Source of the DNA: JAVBOW01 sp031549495
GTDB lineage: Bacteria; Bacteroidota; Bacteroidia; Bacteroidales; Rikenellaceae
NCBI GenBank assembly: GCA_031549495.1
Contig: JAVBPS010000009.1
Coordinates: 1 to 64,000, forward strand
Direction: 5' to 3'
DNA length: 64,000 nucleotides
Made by a program: the position numbers and the translations under genes. The notes under the pieces were generated by a model. That model did no database searches and was not told the DNA's origin. It saw only the letters and a list, made by a program, of their open reading frames with translations. Positions 50,112 to 59,662 of this stretch are shown one piece after another. The first letter of the stretch is position 1. Each line of letters begins with the position of its first letter.

Positions 50112-50649
50112 TTCGAAATTCGGGGGTGGGGGGTATTCGCCCGGCGCCCCGATGATCGTGCAGGTGCTTTGGTACGCGACCAACGCCTGGTTCATGTGTT
50201 GCCGCTGGAATGTGAGCAGCGGCCTGCGGGTTATGTTGCTGCGCCTCTACGGGGCGAAGGTGGGCCGGGGCGTGGTGATCAAGCCGGCGGTCAATGTGAA
50301 GCACCCTTGGCGCCTGCGCATCGGCGACCACGCCTGGATCGGCGAGGGGGCGTGGATCGACAACCTGGAGATGGTCGATATCGGCGCCCATTGCTGTATC
50401 TCGCAGGGGGCCACGCTCGAAACGGGCAACCACGACTATTCGGCCCGGGCTTTCGACTACCGCAACGCTCCCATCACGCTCGAAGAGGGGGTGTGGATCG
50501 GCGTGCGGTCGGTGGTCTGCCCGGGGACGGTGGCGCGCAGCCATGCGGTGCTCGCCGCGGGCTCGGTGGCTTCCGGTGAGCTGAAAGCCTACACGGTCTA
50601 CCGGGGCAATCCGGCCGTCGAGGTCAAACAAAGGACGATCGACAAATAG
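50095..50649 (+). CDS. WcaF-like hexapeptide acetyltransferase
   Basis: A 184-residue left-handed beta-helix acyltransferase of the WcaF type (colanic acid acetyltransferase). RVMLLRLYGAKVGRGVVIKP, the WIGEGAWIDN/IGAHCCISQGATL hexapeptide turns, and the catalytic-type GNHDYSARAF are clear. Likely O-acetylates a cytoplasmic glycan intermediate with acetyl-CoA. Start at 50095 (ATG) overlaps the preceding gene by 17 nt; GTG at 50077 is a possible alternative. Confidence 0.88.
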   Translation: MGRVDNSKFGGGGYSPGAPMIVQVLWYATNAWFMCCRWNVSSGLRVMLLRLYGAKVGRGVVIKPAVNVKHPWRLRIGDHAWIGEGAWIDNLEMVDIGAHCCISQGATLETGNHDYSARAFDYRNAPITLEEGVWIGVRSVVCPGTVARSHAVLAAGSVASGELKAYTVYRGNPAVEVKQRTIDK

Positions 50650-50656
50650 GGATACG

Positions 50657-51943
50657 ATGCGCAGCCTGAAGGAGAAAATAACCGGCCATCGCCATTACAC
50701 CAAAGCCAAACGCTGGGGTGTGATGACCCTCGTTACGGGCAGTGCCCAGACGGTGGTGCAGGGGTTGGGTTTTCTTTGCGGCATCCTGGTGGTGCGGCTG
50801 CTGCCCGTTGAACAGTACGCTTTCTATACGCTTGCCAACACGATGCTGGGGGCGATGACCATTCTGGCGGATGGGGGTATTTCGTCCGGGGTGCTGGCCC
50901 GCGGCGGCCAGGTGTGGCGAGACCGGGAAAGACTGGGCGCCGTGATGGCGACGGGGTTGCAGTTGCGCCGTCGTTTCGCCGTGTGGAGCGCGTTGGTCTG
51001 CCTGCCGCTGCTCGGCTGGCTGTTGTGGGACAAGGGGGCGGGATGGCTGACCACGTCGATGGTCTGCCTCTCGGTGATCCCCGCTTTTTATGCCGCCCTT
51101 TCGGATACGATCTACCAGGTCGCCCCGAAATTACACCAGGCGGTGATGCCCTTGCAGCGCAACCAGATGGAGGTGGGCGCGGGACGCCTGCTGGCCTCGG
51201 GGGCCTTGCTTTTCGTCTTTCCGTGGGCTTTCGTGGCGATCCTGGCCGCGGGGATCCCGCGCCTGATCGGCAATATCCGGTTGCGCAGGATCTCGGTCGT
51301 CTATGCCGATCCCGGGCAACGGCCCGATCCGCAGGAGCGGACGCAAATGCTGAAATTGGTTCGGCGGATCCTGCCCGGCTCGATATTTTATTGTATTTCG
51401 GGGCAGATCACCGTGTGGCTGATCTCCGTTTTCGGAACCACGGCGGCTGTGGCCCAGGTGGGGGCGTTGGGGCGTTTTTCCTTGTTGCTCACGCTGGGGA
51501 GCAGTGTGTTGTCCGCGCTGGTGTTTCCCGCTTTTGCCAAGCTGCCCGCCCGGCGCGGGGTGTTGGCGGGCCGGTTGTCGCTTATTATGGCGGCGGTTCT
51601 GGGGGCGATGGCGGCGTCGCTGGCGCTGGTTTACTTTGCGTCGGATCCCTTGTTATGGATTCTCGGGGAGAGTTACCGCGGGTTGGACCACGCACTGGTG
51701 CTGAGCATGGGCGGGGCCTGTATCTCGACCCTGTCGGGGATCTTCTTCGGCCTGGGCGCGGCGCGGGAATGGCCTTCGCACCCGGCGTTGCTGATCGGCC
51801 TGAATGTGGCGTTCATCGTCTCCGGGGCGTTGCTGTTCGATGTTTCGACCCTTGCGGGGGTGTTGTGGTTCAATATTTACGTCGCCTGTTCGCAGGTATT
51901 GGCCAATGCAGGGAATTTATACTATAAAATCAGCCGGTTATGA
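50657..51943 (+). CDS. Wzx-type polysaccharide flippase (second copy)
   Basis: A 428-residue multi-spanning protein of the polysaccharide biosynthesis (PST) family: RWGVMTLVTGSAQTVVQGLG, VRLLPVEQYAFYTLANTML, then about 12 helices with KLPARRGVLAGRLSLIMAAV in the middle. It is distinct from the flippase at 40947. Two flippases in one locus suggest two lipid-linked substrates or one non-functional copy. Its last 4 nt overlap the next start. Confidence 0.85.
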   Translation: MRSLKEKITGHRHYTKAKRWGVMTLVTGSAQTVVQGLGFLCGILVVRLLPVEQYAFYTLANTMLGAMTILADGGISSGVLARGGQVWRDRERLGAVMATGLQLRRRFAVWSALVCLPLLGWLLWDKGAGWLTTSMVCLSVIPAFYAALSDTIYQVAPKLHQAVMPLQRNQMEVGAGRLLASGALLFVFPWAFVAILAAGIPRLIGNIRLRRISVVYADPGQRPDPQERTQMLKLVRRILPGSIFYCISGQITVWLISVFGTTAAVAQVGALGRFSLLLTLGSSVLSALVFPAFAKLPARRGVLAGRLSLIMAAVLGAMAASLALVYFASDPLLWILGESYRGLDHALVLSMGGACISTLSGIFFGLGAAREWPSHPALLIGLNVAFIVSGALLFDVSTLAGVLWFNIYVACSQVLANAGNLYYKISRL

Positions 51944-52875
51944 GAGTGTTAGCTACCCTGGCGAGCGGGGATTATTTTTACGGCGTGGCGGCCCTGGTGA
52001 ATTCCGTCGTCGCCAACGGGACTTATGTGGATAAGGTCGTGGTGGGCTACCGGGGTGCGCTGCCCGGATGGCTGCCCCCTTTGTCCCCTTCGCGCAACGG
52101 CCTCGGGTTCACGCTTGCGGGCGGACTGGCCGTAGAGTTCGTCGAGGTGGCCGGCGACCGGCACATGACCCACGAGAAACCGGCATGGTTCCGCCTGCTC
52201 ACCGAGGTGCTGGAGCCGGATGCGGAGGAATTTTTCTATATGGATTCCGATATCGTGGTGGTCGACCGCATGGATTTCTTCGGCCGCTGGGTACGGCAGG
52301 GGGTCGCCTTTTGCGAGGACGTGAACCATTACATGTCCGATACGAATCCGATCCGCCTGCAATGGATCTCGCTGCTGGCGGAGAACGGACGGCAGGTCAA
52401 CCGCCGCCTGAACAGTTATGTGAACGGCGGGTTCCTGGGCTGGACGCGCCATACGGCGCAATTCATCGCCGATTGGGAAGAGTGTTTCCGCATCTCGCTC
52501 CCCCATGCGGGCGATACGGCCAAGTTCACGGAACACACCCGCCTGGATATGATCATGTTCGCCGACCAGGACTCGATGAACATCGCGGCGATGACTACCG
52601 ACTGCCCGGTGAGCATCATCGGTCCTTCGGGCATGTCGTTCACTTACGGCGTGCGGCTGATGGCGCACGCCCTGGGGCCTAAACCCTGGTCGAGAAAATT
52701 TATCGCGGATTTCTTCCATGGCCTGCCGCCCCGTTACATTGACCTGAAATTCTGGGAATACCTGACCGCGGGGCCGCTTGTTCCGTTCAGCCGCGGCAAA
52801 GCGGCACGTAAAGTCCGCCGGGTGAAATTTTTGCGGTTCATGTCGCGGTTCTACCGCCGCAGCAATACGTTATAG
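51940..52875 (+). CDS. Putative GT-A glycosyltransferase (GT8-like)
   Basis: A 311-residue protein with MRVLATLASGDYFYGVAALV, the DxD motif MDSDIVVVDRMDFF (about residues 98-111), and NGGFLGWTRHTAQFIADWEE downstream, as in GT8-like and related retaining enzymes. ADQDSMNIAAM also fits. Inferred to transfer a hexose; family assignment is moderate. The gene overlaps its predecessor by 4 nt and precedes two acyltransferase genes. Confidence 0.75.
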   Translation: MRVLATLASGDYFYGVAALVNSVVANGTYVDKVVVGYRGALPGWLPPLSPSRNGLGFTLAGGLAVEFVEVAGDRHMTHEKPAWFRLLTEVLEPDAEEFFYMDSDIVVVDRMDFFGRWVRQGVAFCEDVNHYMSDTNPIRLQWISLLAENGRQVNRRLNSYVNGGFLGWTRHTAQFIADWEECFRISLPHAGDTAKFTEHTRLDMIMFADQDSMNIAAMTTDCPVSIIGPSGMSFTYGVRLMAHALGPKPWSRKFIADFFHGLPPRYIDLKFWEYLTAGPLVPFSRGKAARKVRRVKFLRFMSRFYRRSNTL

Positions 52876-52879
52876 CGCT

Positions 52880-53407
52880 ATGAGAATTCTGTCTGAATTG
52901 AGGCTTTATATATGCAATAACTGGGTCTGCGCGATCCCAAGCCACACCATCCGGTTGTGGTACTACCGTCGCGTGATGGGGTTTAGCATAGGATCTGGTT
53001 CCGCGGTGTTCATGCGATGCTACTTTGATGCCGCCGGCGGATTCGGGATGGGCCGCAATTCGGTTGTCAACCGCGGCTGCAGGCTCGACACGCGCGGGGG
53101 GATCGCGATCGGCGATAACGTCTCCGTTTCCGCCGGGGTAACGATCCTGACGGCCGACCACGACATGGATAACGACATGGCCGGACGCCAAAAGGCCGTC
53201 CGGATCGAAGATTATTCCTGGATCGGCACCCATGCGATGCTTTTGCCCGGCGTGCTTGTCCGGCGGGGGGGAGTGGTGGCCGCCGGCGCCGTGGCGACGA
53301 AGGATGTCGGCGAGTGCGAGGTCGTCGCGGGGGTGCCCGCGAAACACGTAAGAATGCGTAAAGAGAGCTTCGCATATAGCGGCCGTTACCGCAGGCTGTT
53401 GCAATAG
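52880..53407 (+). CDS. Hexapeptide acyltransferase (2)
   Basis: A 175-residue left-handed beta-helix protein with repeating turns (MGRNSVVNRGCRLDTRGGIA, IGDNVSVSAGVTIL), the His of TADHDMDND as catalytic candidate, and the end VVAGVPAKHVRM, standard for acetyltransferases of the CysE/LacA/WcaB class. It may O-acetylate the repeat unit. It starts 4 nt after the preceding stop. Confidence 0.85.
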   Translation: MRILSELRLYICNNWVCAIPSHTIRLWYYRRVMGFSIGSGSAVFMRCYFDAAGGFGMGRNSVVNRGCRLDTRGGIAIGDNVSVSAGVTILTADHDMDNDMAGRQKAVRIEDYSWIGTHAMLLPGVLVRRGGVVAAGAVATKDVGECEVVAGVPAKHVRMRKESFAYSGRYRRLLQ

Positions 53408-53447
53408 CGGATCCGAAACTATTATTCATAATCGAACCGATCCCGAT

Positions 53448-54023
53448 ATGAGAGAGATTTTTGCCAAACTGTTCTTCGTGTTCCGGTTGCGTATGGCGGC
53501 AGGCGCCGCGAGCTGTGTCAGGAAGTGCTGGTTCGGCTTACAGGGTATGCGTACGGGGCATGGTACGAAGTTGCCGAAGATTCATGTCACCTGGCCGCAT
53601 AAGGTCAGGCTGGGCTGCGGATGTCACCTGGAGCACGGGATCTGGTTCAAGTACGACGGGATCTATTCTCCCGGTACGGCCATTACGATAGGCGATAGGG
53701 TGTTCATCGGGAGCGGATGTGAATTCAATGTGAGGCATTCGGTTTCTGTCGGTAGCGAAAGTCTGATCGCTTCGGGATGCCGATTCGTGGATCATGACCA
53801 CGGCATGCAGCGAGGGGTGGCGATGAAGGCCCAACCGTGTCCTGGCGCGCCGATCACCATAGGCCGCGATGTGTGGCTTGGATGTAATGTGGTGGTGCTT
53901 AAAGGAGTCTCTGTCGGGGACGGAGCGGTTGTCGCCGCAGGCGCCGTGGTGCGTGCGGATGTTCCCGCTTACGAAATATGGGGTGGGGTGCCCGCCCGTA
54001 AAATAGGAGAAAGGAGAGTATGA
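53448..54023 (+). CDS. Hexapeptide acyltransferase (3)
   Basis: A 191-residue left-handed beta-helix acyltransferase: ITIGDRVFIGSGCEFNVRHS, catalytic-type FVDHDHGMQRG, ITIGRDVWLGCNVVVLKGVS, VVAAGAVVRADVPAYEIWGG and VPARKIGERR. The N-terminal 40 residues are extra and hydrophobic-basic. It overlaps the next gene start by 4 nt. Role as for the other acyltransferases; the acceptor is unknown. Confidence 0.86.
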   Translation: MREIFAKLFFVFRLRMAAGAASCVRKCWFGLQGMRTGHGTKLPKIHVTWPHKVRLGCGCHLEHGIWFKYDGIYSPGTAITIGDRVFIGSGCEFNVRHSVSVGSESLIASGCRFVDHDHGMQRGVAMKAQPCPGAPITIGRDVWLGCNVVVLKGVSVGDGAVVAAGAVVRADVPAYEIWGGVPARKIGERRV

Positions 54024-55147
54024 AAATAGCGATTGCAACCGCCGGAAGATACCATTTGCTCGACCTGGCCCGCGAACTGGCGGCGCTGGGGCACGAGGTG
54101 ACCTTCTATTCCTATACCCCGGTGTCGATGTGCGAGGGTTTCGGACTGGACCGCAGGTATGTGGCCGACCTGTTTTTCGTCAACCGCGTGATCGAGTACC
54201 TGTGCCGCAAGTTGCCCCTCTCGGATCGCGCCTCGCAGGCGGTACGGGGTTTCAACGGCCGGCTGATGGACCGCAAACTGGCACGCCGGTTGCGTCCGTG
54301 CGATGTGCTGGTGGCGATCGCCGACACCTATGTGAAGACGCTGCACGCCGCCCGCCGCAAGTACGGCGCGAAGATCCTGGTGGAGCGCCCCTGTATGCAT
54401 ATCGAGGAGCAATACGCGATCCTGGCCCGCATCCCGGGCGCGAAGAAACCCACCCGCAACAGCATCCGCCGCGAGTTGGAAGGATATGCCGCGGCCGATT
54501 GCGTGGTGGTCGGCGCGGAGCATGTGAAACGCAGTTTCCTGGAGCGCGGTTTTCCGGCTTCGAAACTTTTCGTAAACCCTTACGGCGCCTCGCTCGAACA
54601 ATTCCACCCCACGCCCAAGCCGGGCGAGGGAGCGTACGAGGTGATCATGGTCGGCACCTGGATGTACCGTAAAGGGTGCGACCTGTTGGCCGCGGCATGC
54701 CTGGAGGTATTGGGCGTGCGGTTGCTGCATGTGGGGTCGGTGGGCGATTGCCCGCTGCCGTCGCATCCGCTCTTTCGGCATGTGGACCCGGTACCGCAGG
54801 CCCGCCTGATCGACTATTACGTGCAGGCGCGTGTTTTTTCCCTTCCCTCGCGGGAAGAGGGCTTCGGGATGGTGCTTACGCAGGCGATGGCCTGCGGCCT
54901 TCCCATCGTCTGCTCCCGGGATACGGGCGGAAGCGAACTGGTGAAATTCCTGGCGGATAAAAAATGGATCGACTGTCTGCCCGAAACGACCGTCGAAAGC
55001 CTCGCCCAAGGGATACGGCGGGCGCTCGACCTTGCCGCGTCGCAACCGGAGGGGCTGCGGGATTACGCCGGGGACGCCATCCGGGAACTTTCGTGGCAAG
55101 CCTACGGCCGCCGGTGGAACGACTTTTTGATCACATTGGAAAAATAA
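54020..55147 (+). CDS. Glycosyltransferase family 4 (4)
   Basis: A 375-residue GT-B enzyme: MKIAIATAGRYHLLDLAREL, LFVNPYGASLEQFHPTPKPG and VIMVGTWMYRKGCDLLAAAC. The EX7E region reads SREEGFGMVLTQAMACGLPI, with Glu residues in the classic positions. Probably a hexosyl transferase of the repeat-unit assembly. Start overlaps the previous stop (ATGA). Confidence 0.9.
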   Translation: MKIAIATAGRYHLLDLARELAALGHEVTFYSYTPVSMCEGFGLDRRYVADLFFVNRVIEYLCRKLPLSDRASQAVRGFNGRLMDRKLARRLRPCDVLVAIADTYVKTLHAARRKYGAKILVERPCMHIEEQYAILARIPGAKKPTRNSIRRELEGYAAADCVVVGAEHVKRSFLERGFPASKLFVNPYGASLEQFHPTPKPGEGAYEVIMVGTWMYRKGCDLLAAACLEVLGVRLLHVGSVGDCPLPSHPLFRHVDPVPQARLIDYYVQARVFSLPSREEGFGMVLTQAMACGLPIVCSRDTGGSELVKFLADKKWIDCLPETTVESLAQGIRRALDLAASQPEGLRDYAGDAIRELSWQAYGRRWNDFLITLEK

Positions 55148-55162
55148 AACCAGAACGACGCA

Positions 55163-56485
55163 GTGTTTACCCTGGGCAACGAAAAATACTCCCTGGCAGG
55201 CGACCCCCACCGTACGCTGAAGCGGTGGATATGGGCCTATTTCCTCCTGCTCATCTTCGAGGGGGCTCTGCGTAAGTGGATGTTGCCGTCGCTGTCCAAT
55301 GCGTTGCTGATCGTACGCGACCCGGTGGCTATCGTGTTGATCGCCATGGCCTGGCACCGTCGCGTGTTCGTGCCCAACGGGTATGTGGCCGTTGTTTGGC
55401 TGATCGGCCTGGTGGGGTTGGTCTCGGCGGTGCTGGTCGGGCATGGCAATTTTGTGGTCGCCGTCTACGGGCTGCGCATCGCGCTGCTCCATTTTCCGCT
55501 GATCTTCATCATCGGCAGTGTGTTCACCCGCCGCGACGTGTTGCAACTGGGGCGGGTGGTGTTGCTGCTCTGCATCCCGATGACCCTGCTGGCCGCCATG
55601 CAATTTTACAGCCCGCAGTCGGCCTGGGTCAACCGGGGCCTGGCCGGAAGTCTTGAGGGAGCGGGTTTCAGCGGCGCGAACGACTATATGCGTCCCCCGG
55701 GGACTTTCTCTTTCATTTCGGGGCTTGCTTATTTCTATGGGTTGGTCAGCAGTTTCGTTTTTTACTTTCTGTTGAACCCGGGGCAGGTGAAGCGTTGGTT
55801 GCTGATCGCTTCCGCCGTTTCGTTGATGTGCGCAGTGCCTTTGTCGATCAGCCGGACGGTGTTTTTTGAACTGCTGCTATCCGCCGTTTTCGCTTTTGCG
55901 GCCGCGTCGGTCAAACCGAAGAGTTTTGTCCGGTTCGCCGCGGTCGGGTTGGCCTTTGTCGCCGTGTTCGTCCTGCTGGGCAACTTTTCTTTTTTTCGGA
56001 CGGCGACCGATACGCTGTCCACCCGTTTTGAGAGTGCGCAAAGTTCGGAAGGCCATCTGCTCGAAGATACGATCGGGGATCGCTTACTGGGCGGCATACT
56101 GCGTGGCGTGGCTGCCGTCGAGCGGGTTCCGTTCTTCGGGTACGGAATCGGCATGGGAACCAACGCGGGCAGTTCGCTGATGACGGGGGGCGAGGCGACT
56201 TTCTTGATCGCGGAAGACGAATGGGGACGGGTGATCGGCGAACAGGGTATCTTGTTCGGACTGGGGTTCATGCTCATGCGGTTATGGCTCGCCATTACCT
56301 TGCTCCTGCGGGGGCTGCGGCGCATCTCGCGCGGGGACAACCTGGGGTGGCTGATCGGGTCGTTCGCCGCCGTGCTACTCGTCGTCGGGCAGTGGTCCCA
56401 GCCCACGGCGCTGGGATTCAGTGTCCTGGCCGCCGGATTGATGGTCGCCGCCCTGAAAAACGATAACGAAATCCGACAGATATGA
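55163..56485 (+). CDS. O-antigen ligase/polymerase-like membrane protein
   Basis: A 440-residue protein with about ten helices and a large loop (about residues 290-355: RFESAQSSEGHLLEDTIGD, PFFGYGIGMGTNAGSSLM), the pattern of the Wzy_C/O-antigen ligase superfamily. Either the true polymerase with the 46603 product having another role, or a ligase. It starts with GTG at 55163 (MFTLGNEKY). Its stop overlaps the next gene by 4 nt. Confidence 0.8.
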   Translation: MFTLGNEKYSLAGDPHRTLKRWIWAYFLLLIFEGALRKWMLPSLSNALLIVRDPVAIVLIAMAWHRRVFVPNGYVAVVWLIGLVGLVSAVLVGHGNFVVAVYGLRIALLHFPLIFIIGSVFTRRDVLQLGRVVLLLCIPMTLLAAMQFYSPQSAWVNRGLAGSLEGAGFSGANDYMRPPGTFSFISGLAYFYGLVSSFVFYFLLNPGQVKRWLLIASAVSLMCAVPLSISRTVFFELLLSAVFAFAAASVKPKSFVRFAAVGLAFVAVFVLLGNFSFFRTATDTLSTRFESAQSSEGHLLEDTIGDRLLGGILRGVAAVERVPFFGYGIGMGTNAGSSLMTGGEATFLIAEDEWGRVIGEQGILFGLGFMLMRLWLAITLLLRGLRRISRGDNLGWLIGSFAAVLLVVGQWSQPTALGFSVLAAGLMVAALKNDNEIRQI

Positions 56486-57597
56486 AACTCATGTTTATAT
56501 GCGGTTCGATGGAGCCCGGCCGGGACGGGGTGGGGGATTATACCCGCCGCCTGGCTGCGGAGTTAGTGCGCATGGGGCATGAGGCCCGTGTGATCGCGTT
56601 GAACGACCGGAAAATGGAGCCTTCCGCGCCGGCGGTTGAAATGCAGGCGGACGGCGCCACGGCGATCGAAGTACTGCGCCTGCCGGTGTCGATGCCCTGG
56701 AAGGCGCGCGGCGCTTCGGCCCGTGCGTTCGTGGAGCGGCACAGTCCGGATCTGGTCAGCCTGCAATTTGTGCCCTATTCCTTCCAGCCTAAAGGCTTGC
56801 CTTTCTGCCTGGCCCGCCGTCTGCGCAGGATCGGCCGCGGGTACCGCTGGGAGGTGATGTTCCACGAATTGTGGCTGGGGACCGACCGGCAGGCGTCCCT
56901 GAAGCACAGGATAGTCGGTTTTTTACAACGGATGATCGTCCGGCGGATGCTCCGGATGCTCCGGCCCGCAACGGTTCATACGCAGACCGCCCCCTATCGT
57001 TCGCTGTTGGAAAGGATCGGCGCCGGGGCGAAGTTGTTGCCGCTGTTCGGCAATATTCCCGTGTCGCATCCCGGCCGGGCGTGCGATCCGGATGCGCTGG
57101 TGGTGACGGTTTTCGGGTCTATCCATCCGGGTGCGGATGCGGACCGGTTCGCTTCGTGGCTCAGCCGGGAGGGGGAGCGGCTCGGCCGTCCGGTGCGCGT
57201 CGATTTTATCGGGCATAACGGAGAGGAGCGGGAGCGCTGGCTGCGGGTGCTGCAGCAACGGGGCGTGGGATGCAATGTGCTCGGGCGTCAGAGCGAGCAG
57301 GCCGTCTCCCGGCAGATGCAGCGCTCTTCGGTCGGCCTTTCCACCGTGCCTTACCCGTTGGTGGAGAAGAGCGGGTCGGTCGCGGCGATGCTCGAACACG
57401 GGTTGCCGGTCCTTTGTTGCGCACACGATTGGGAGTCGCGGGACGATGTTGCGCACCAGGTGCGGTTGCCCGTCGTTTCCTGGAACGAGAGCCTCCTGCT
57501 GGACGGGGTTGTGGCGAGCGATCCCGGTTATGCGGGCGGCGTGGCCGTGGTCGCACAACTGTTTATTGATGATGTGGCGTTGGCAAGAATAGTTTAA
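56482..57597 (+). CDS. Glycosyltransferase, GT-B type (5)
   Basis: A 371-residue protein: MKLMFICGSMEPGRDGVGDYTRRLAAELVR at the N-terminus (shown in part: GRDGVGDYTRRL), typical of GT4 acceptor domains, and TVFGSIHPGADADRFASWL with KSGSVAAMLEHGLPVLCCAH in the donor domain, lacking a full EX7E. The second Glu is in MLEHGLPV. Reduced motif conservation suggests a divergent or unusual donor use. Overlaps the preceding stop. Confidence 0.82.
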   Translation: MKLMFICGSMEPGRDGVGDYTRRLAAELVRMGHEARVIALNDRKMEPSAPAVEMQADGATAIEVLRLPVSMPWKARGASARAFVERHSPDLVSLQFVPYSFQPKGLPFCLARRLRRIGRGYRWEVMFHELWLGTDRQASLKHRIVGFLQRMIVRRMLRMLRPATVHTQTAPYRSLLERIGAGAKLLPLFGNIPVSHPGRACDPDALVVTVFGSIHPGADADRFASWLSREGERLGRPVRVDFIGHNGEERERWLRVLQQRGVGCNVLGRQSEQAVSRQMQRSSVGLSTVPYPLVEKSGSVAAMLEHGLPVLCCAHDWESRDDVAHQVRLPVVSWNESLLLDGVVASDPGYAGGVAVVAQLFIDDVALARIV

Positions 57598-57610
57598 AAT
57601 AGTTGATCTT

Positions 57611-58624
57611 ATGAGACTTCTGATAAACAGTCCTGTATTTTATCCTCAGAAGGGCGGTATGGAGAACTTGCTGGCGATGTTGGCCGGGGAGTTCAGCAGA
57701 CGGGGCATCGAGGTGGTCGTCGTTACTGAAACGCCCAATCCGGATCCGGACGGATTTCCTTATGAGGTTCTGCGAAACGCACGCCCCCTCACCCTCTGGA
57801 AGTATTACCGCCGCAGCGATATCTACCTTCAGTTCAATCTCAATATACGGATGATCTGGCCGCTGATGCTATGGCCTAAAAAGTGGGTGGTCAGCTACCA
57901 CATCACCTATTTCGACAATTGGCGCAGAAAGCGGCCTTCTCTCATGGGATGGCTGAAAAAAACGATCGCGCGTTTGCCTCGTAACATTGCGGTGAGTGAC
58001 ATGGTAGGCAGAAATCTTGGATTGAAAAAATATGACGTCATCCTGAATCCGTACGACGATTCCATATTCCGCGACTTGAACCTGGAGCGGAAGCGTGATA
58101 TCCTTTTCGTGGGGCGCCTGGTCGATGAGAAGGGGTGCGACCTGCTTATCGAGGCGTTTGCGGGGATTGCGCGCGATATTCCGCAAACCAACCTCACCGT
58201 GGTGGGGGACGGTCCTGAGCGGGAAAACCTCGAAAGGCTGACGGCGGATCTGGGAATTTGCGACAGGGTGAGCTTCCGGGGAAGTTTGGATAGCGGGCAA
58301 ATTGCCCGGGAAATGAACGGCCACCTGATCCATGTGGTTCCTTCGGTATATAACGAGGCTTTCGGGATCGTGGCTTTGGAGGGGTTGGCTTGCGGGTGCA
58401 GGGTGGTGGTCTCCGACGGAGACGGGCTTCAGGAAGCATCGGGCGGATTTGGCTATACGTTTACGAAAGGTGATCGCTCCTCGTTGCGCAATGCCTTGAT
58501 GGAGGCCTTGTCCGCTCCGGTATCCGGATCGCCTGCGGATATAGAGACTTATCTGGCCGGGCGCAGGAAAGAGAATGTGGCGAAAGAATATATGCAATAT
58601 TTTAATCATGTGCTGTCCAGATAG
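57611..58624 (+). CDS. Glycosyltransferase family 4 (6)
   Basis: A 337-residue GT-B protein. N-terminus MRLLINSPVFYPQKGGMENL, donor domain DILFVGRLVDEKGCDLLIEAF, and EX7E motif YNEAFGIVALEGLACGCRVV. Likely a hexosyl- or mannosyltransferase. Local base composition is somewhat more AT-rich than the preceding genes. Starts 13 nt after the previous stop. Confidence 0.9.
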   Translation: MRLLINSPVFYPQKGGMENLLAMLAGEFSRRGIEVVVVTETPNPDPDGFPYEVLRNARPLTLWKYYRRSDIYLQFNLNIRMIWPLMLWPKKWVVSYHITYFDNWRRKRPSLMGWLKKTIARLPRNIAVSDMVGRNLGLKKYDVILNPYDDSIFRDLNLERKRDILFVGRLVDEKGCDLLIEAFAGIARDIPQTNLTVVGDGPERENLERLTADLGICDRVSFRGSLDSGQIAREMNGHLIHVVPSVYNEAFGIVALEGLACGCRVVVSDGDGLQEASGGFGYTFTKGDRSSLRNALMEALSAPVSGSPADIETYLAGRRKENVAKEYMQYFNHVLSR

Positions 58625-58634
58625 GTAATAGAAT

Positions 58635-59621
58635 ATGAAAATCAATGTGTTTTACCGCAGTGACCGCGTAGGCCCGAGCATCCGCCGGGTCTTCGACGCC
58701 ATCGTCCCGCAGTTGGAACGGTCGTTTACGGTCACAAAGGTCGAGATGCCCGATCCGAGGGCCGGCCTGTCGGCGATCGCGCGCAATTTCACCGCCTGCC
58801 TGCGGGCGCCGCGGGCCGCGGTGAACCACATCACAGGCGACGTGCACTACTGCGTGCTGGCCTTCCGGCGCCGCACGACTGTGCTCACGGTGCACGACGT
58901 GACTTTTTGGGAACTCGAAAAGGGGATCAGGCGGTGGCTGAAATGGCTGCTGTGGCTGTGGTTGCCGGTGAAATACGCGCGGCGGGTGGTCTGCATTTCG
59001 GAAGAGACCCGCACCCGGCTGCTCGGGGCGGTGAAAACCGATCCGGCCAAGGTGTCGGTGATTACCAATCCCCTGCCCCCTGCATTCGAATATGTCCCTG
59101 CGCCGTTCAACGCCGCCTGCCCCCGCATCCTGCATATCGGCACCAAGCCGCACAAAAATCTTGAACGGGTGATCCGCGCCCTGGAAGGTATCCCGTGTCA
59201 CCTGAGGATCGTCGGGCCGGTGAATGAGACGGCGGTCGCCCTGTTGGAGCGGACGGGGACGGAATATTCCAGCGAGTCGTTCCTTTCGGGCGAGCGCATC
59301 CTGGAGGAGTACCGCGCCTCGGATATCGTGAGTTTCCCGTCGCTCTGCGAGGGCTTCGGTATGCCCATCATCGAAGGGCAGGCCACGGGCCGCGCGGTGG
59401 TGACGAGCGACCGGTCGCCCATGCGCGATGTGGCTGCCGATGCCGCATGGCTGGCGGACCCCGAGGACGAGGGAAGCATCCGGGCGGCATTCGAAGCGTG
59501 CATCGGCGATGCGCCGTTACGCGAAAAACGGATCACCGCCGGCCTCGAAAACGCCCGGCGGTTCAGCGCGCAGCAGGTCGCCGGCCAATATGCCGCCATT
59601 TATGAAACATACGGGAAATAA
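58635..59621 (+). CDS. Glycosyltransferase family 4 (7)
   Basis: A 328-residue GT-B protein resembling the mannosyltransferase WbaZ/WbdC group: HITGDVHYCVLAF, TVLTVHDVTFWELEKG, VVCISEETRTRLL, ILHIGTKPHKNLERVIRALE and the EX7E motif LCEGFGMPIIEGQATGRAVV. Standard length for the subfamily. It starts 10 nt after the preceding gene. Confidence 0.9.
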   Translation: MKINVFYRSDRVGPSIRRVFDAIVPQLERSFTVTKVEMPDPRAGLSAIARNFTACLRAPRAAVNHITGDVHYCVLAFRRRTTVLTVHDVTFWELEKGIRRWLKWLLWLWLPVKYARRVVCISEETRTRLLGAVKTDPAKVSVITNPLPPAFEYVPAPFNAACPRILHIGTKPHKNLERVIRALEGIPCHLRIVGPVNETAVALLERTGTEYSSESFLSGERILEEYRASDIVSFPSLCEGFGMPIIEGQATGRAVVTSDRSPMRDVAADAAWLADPEDEGSIRAAFEACIGDAPLREKRITAGLENARRFSAQQVAGQYAAIYETYGK

Positions 59622-59662
59622 AAACAGGGGCGGACTGAGGAATGCCCACAATTTGATCGGAC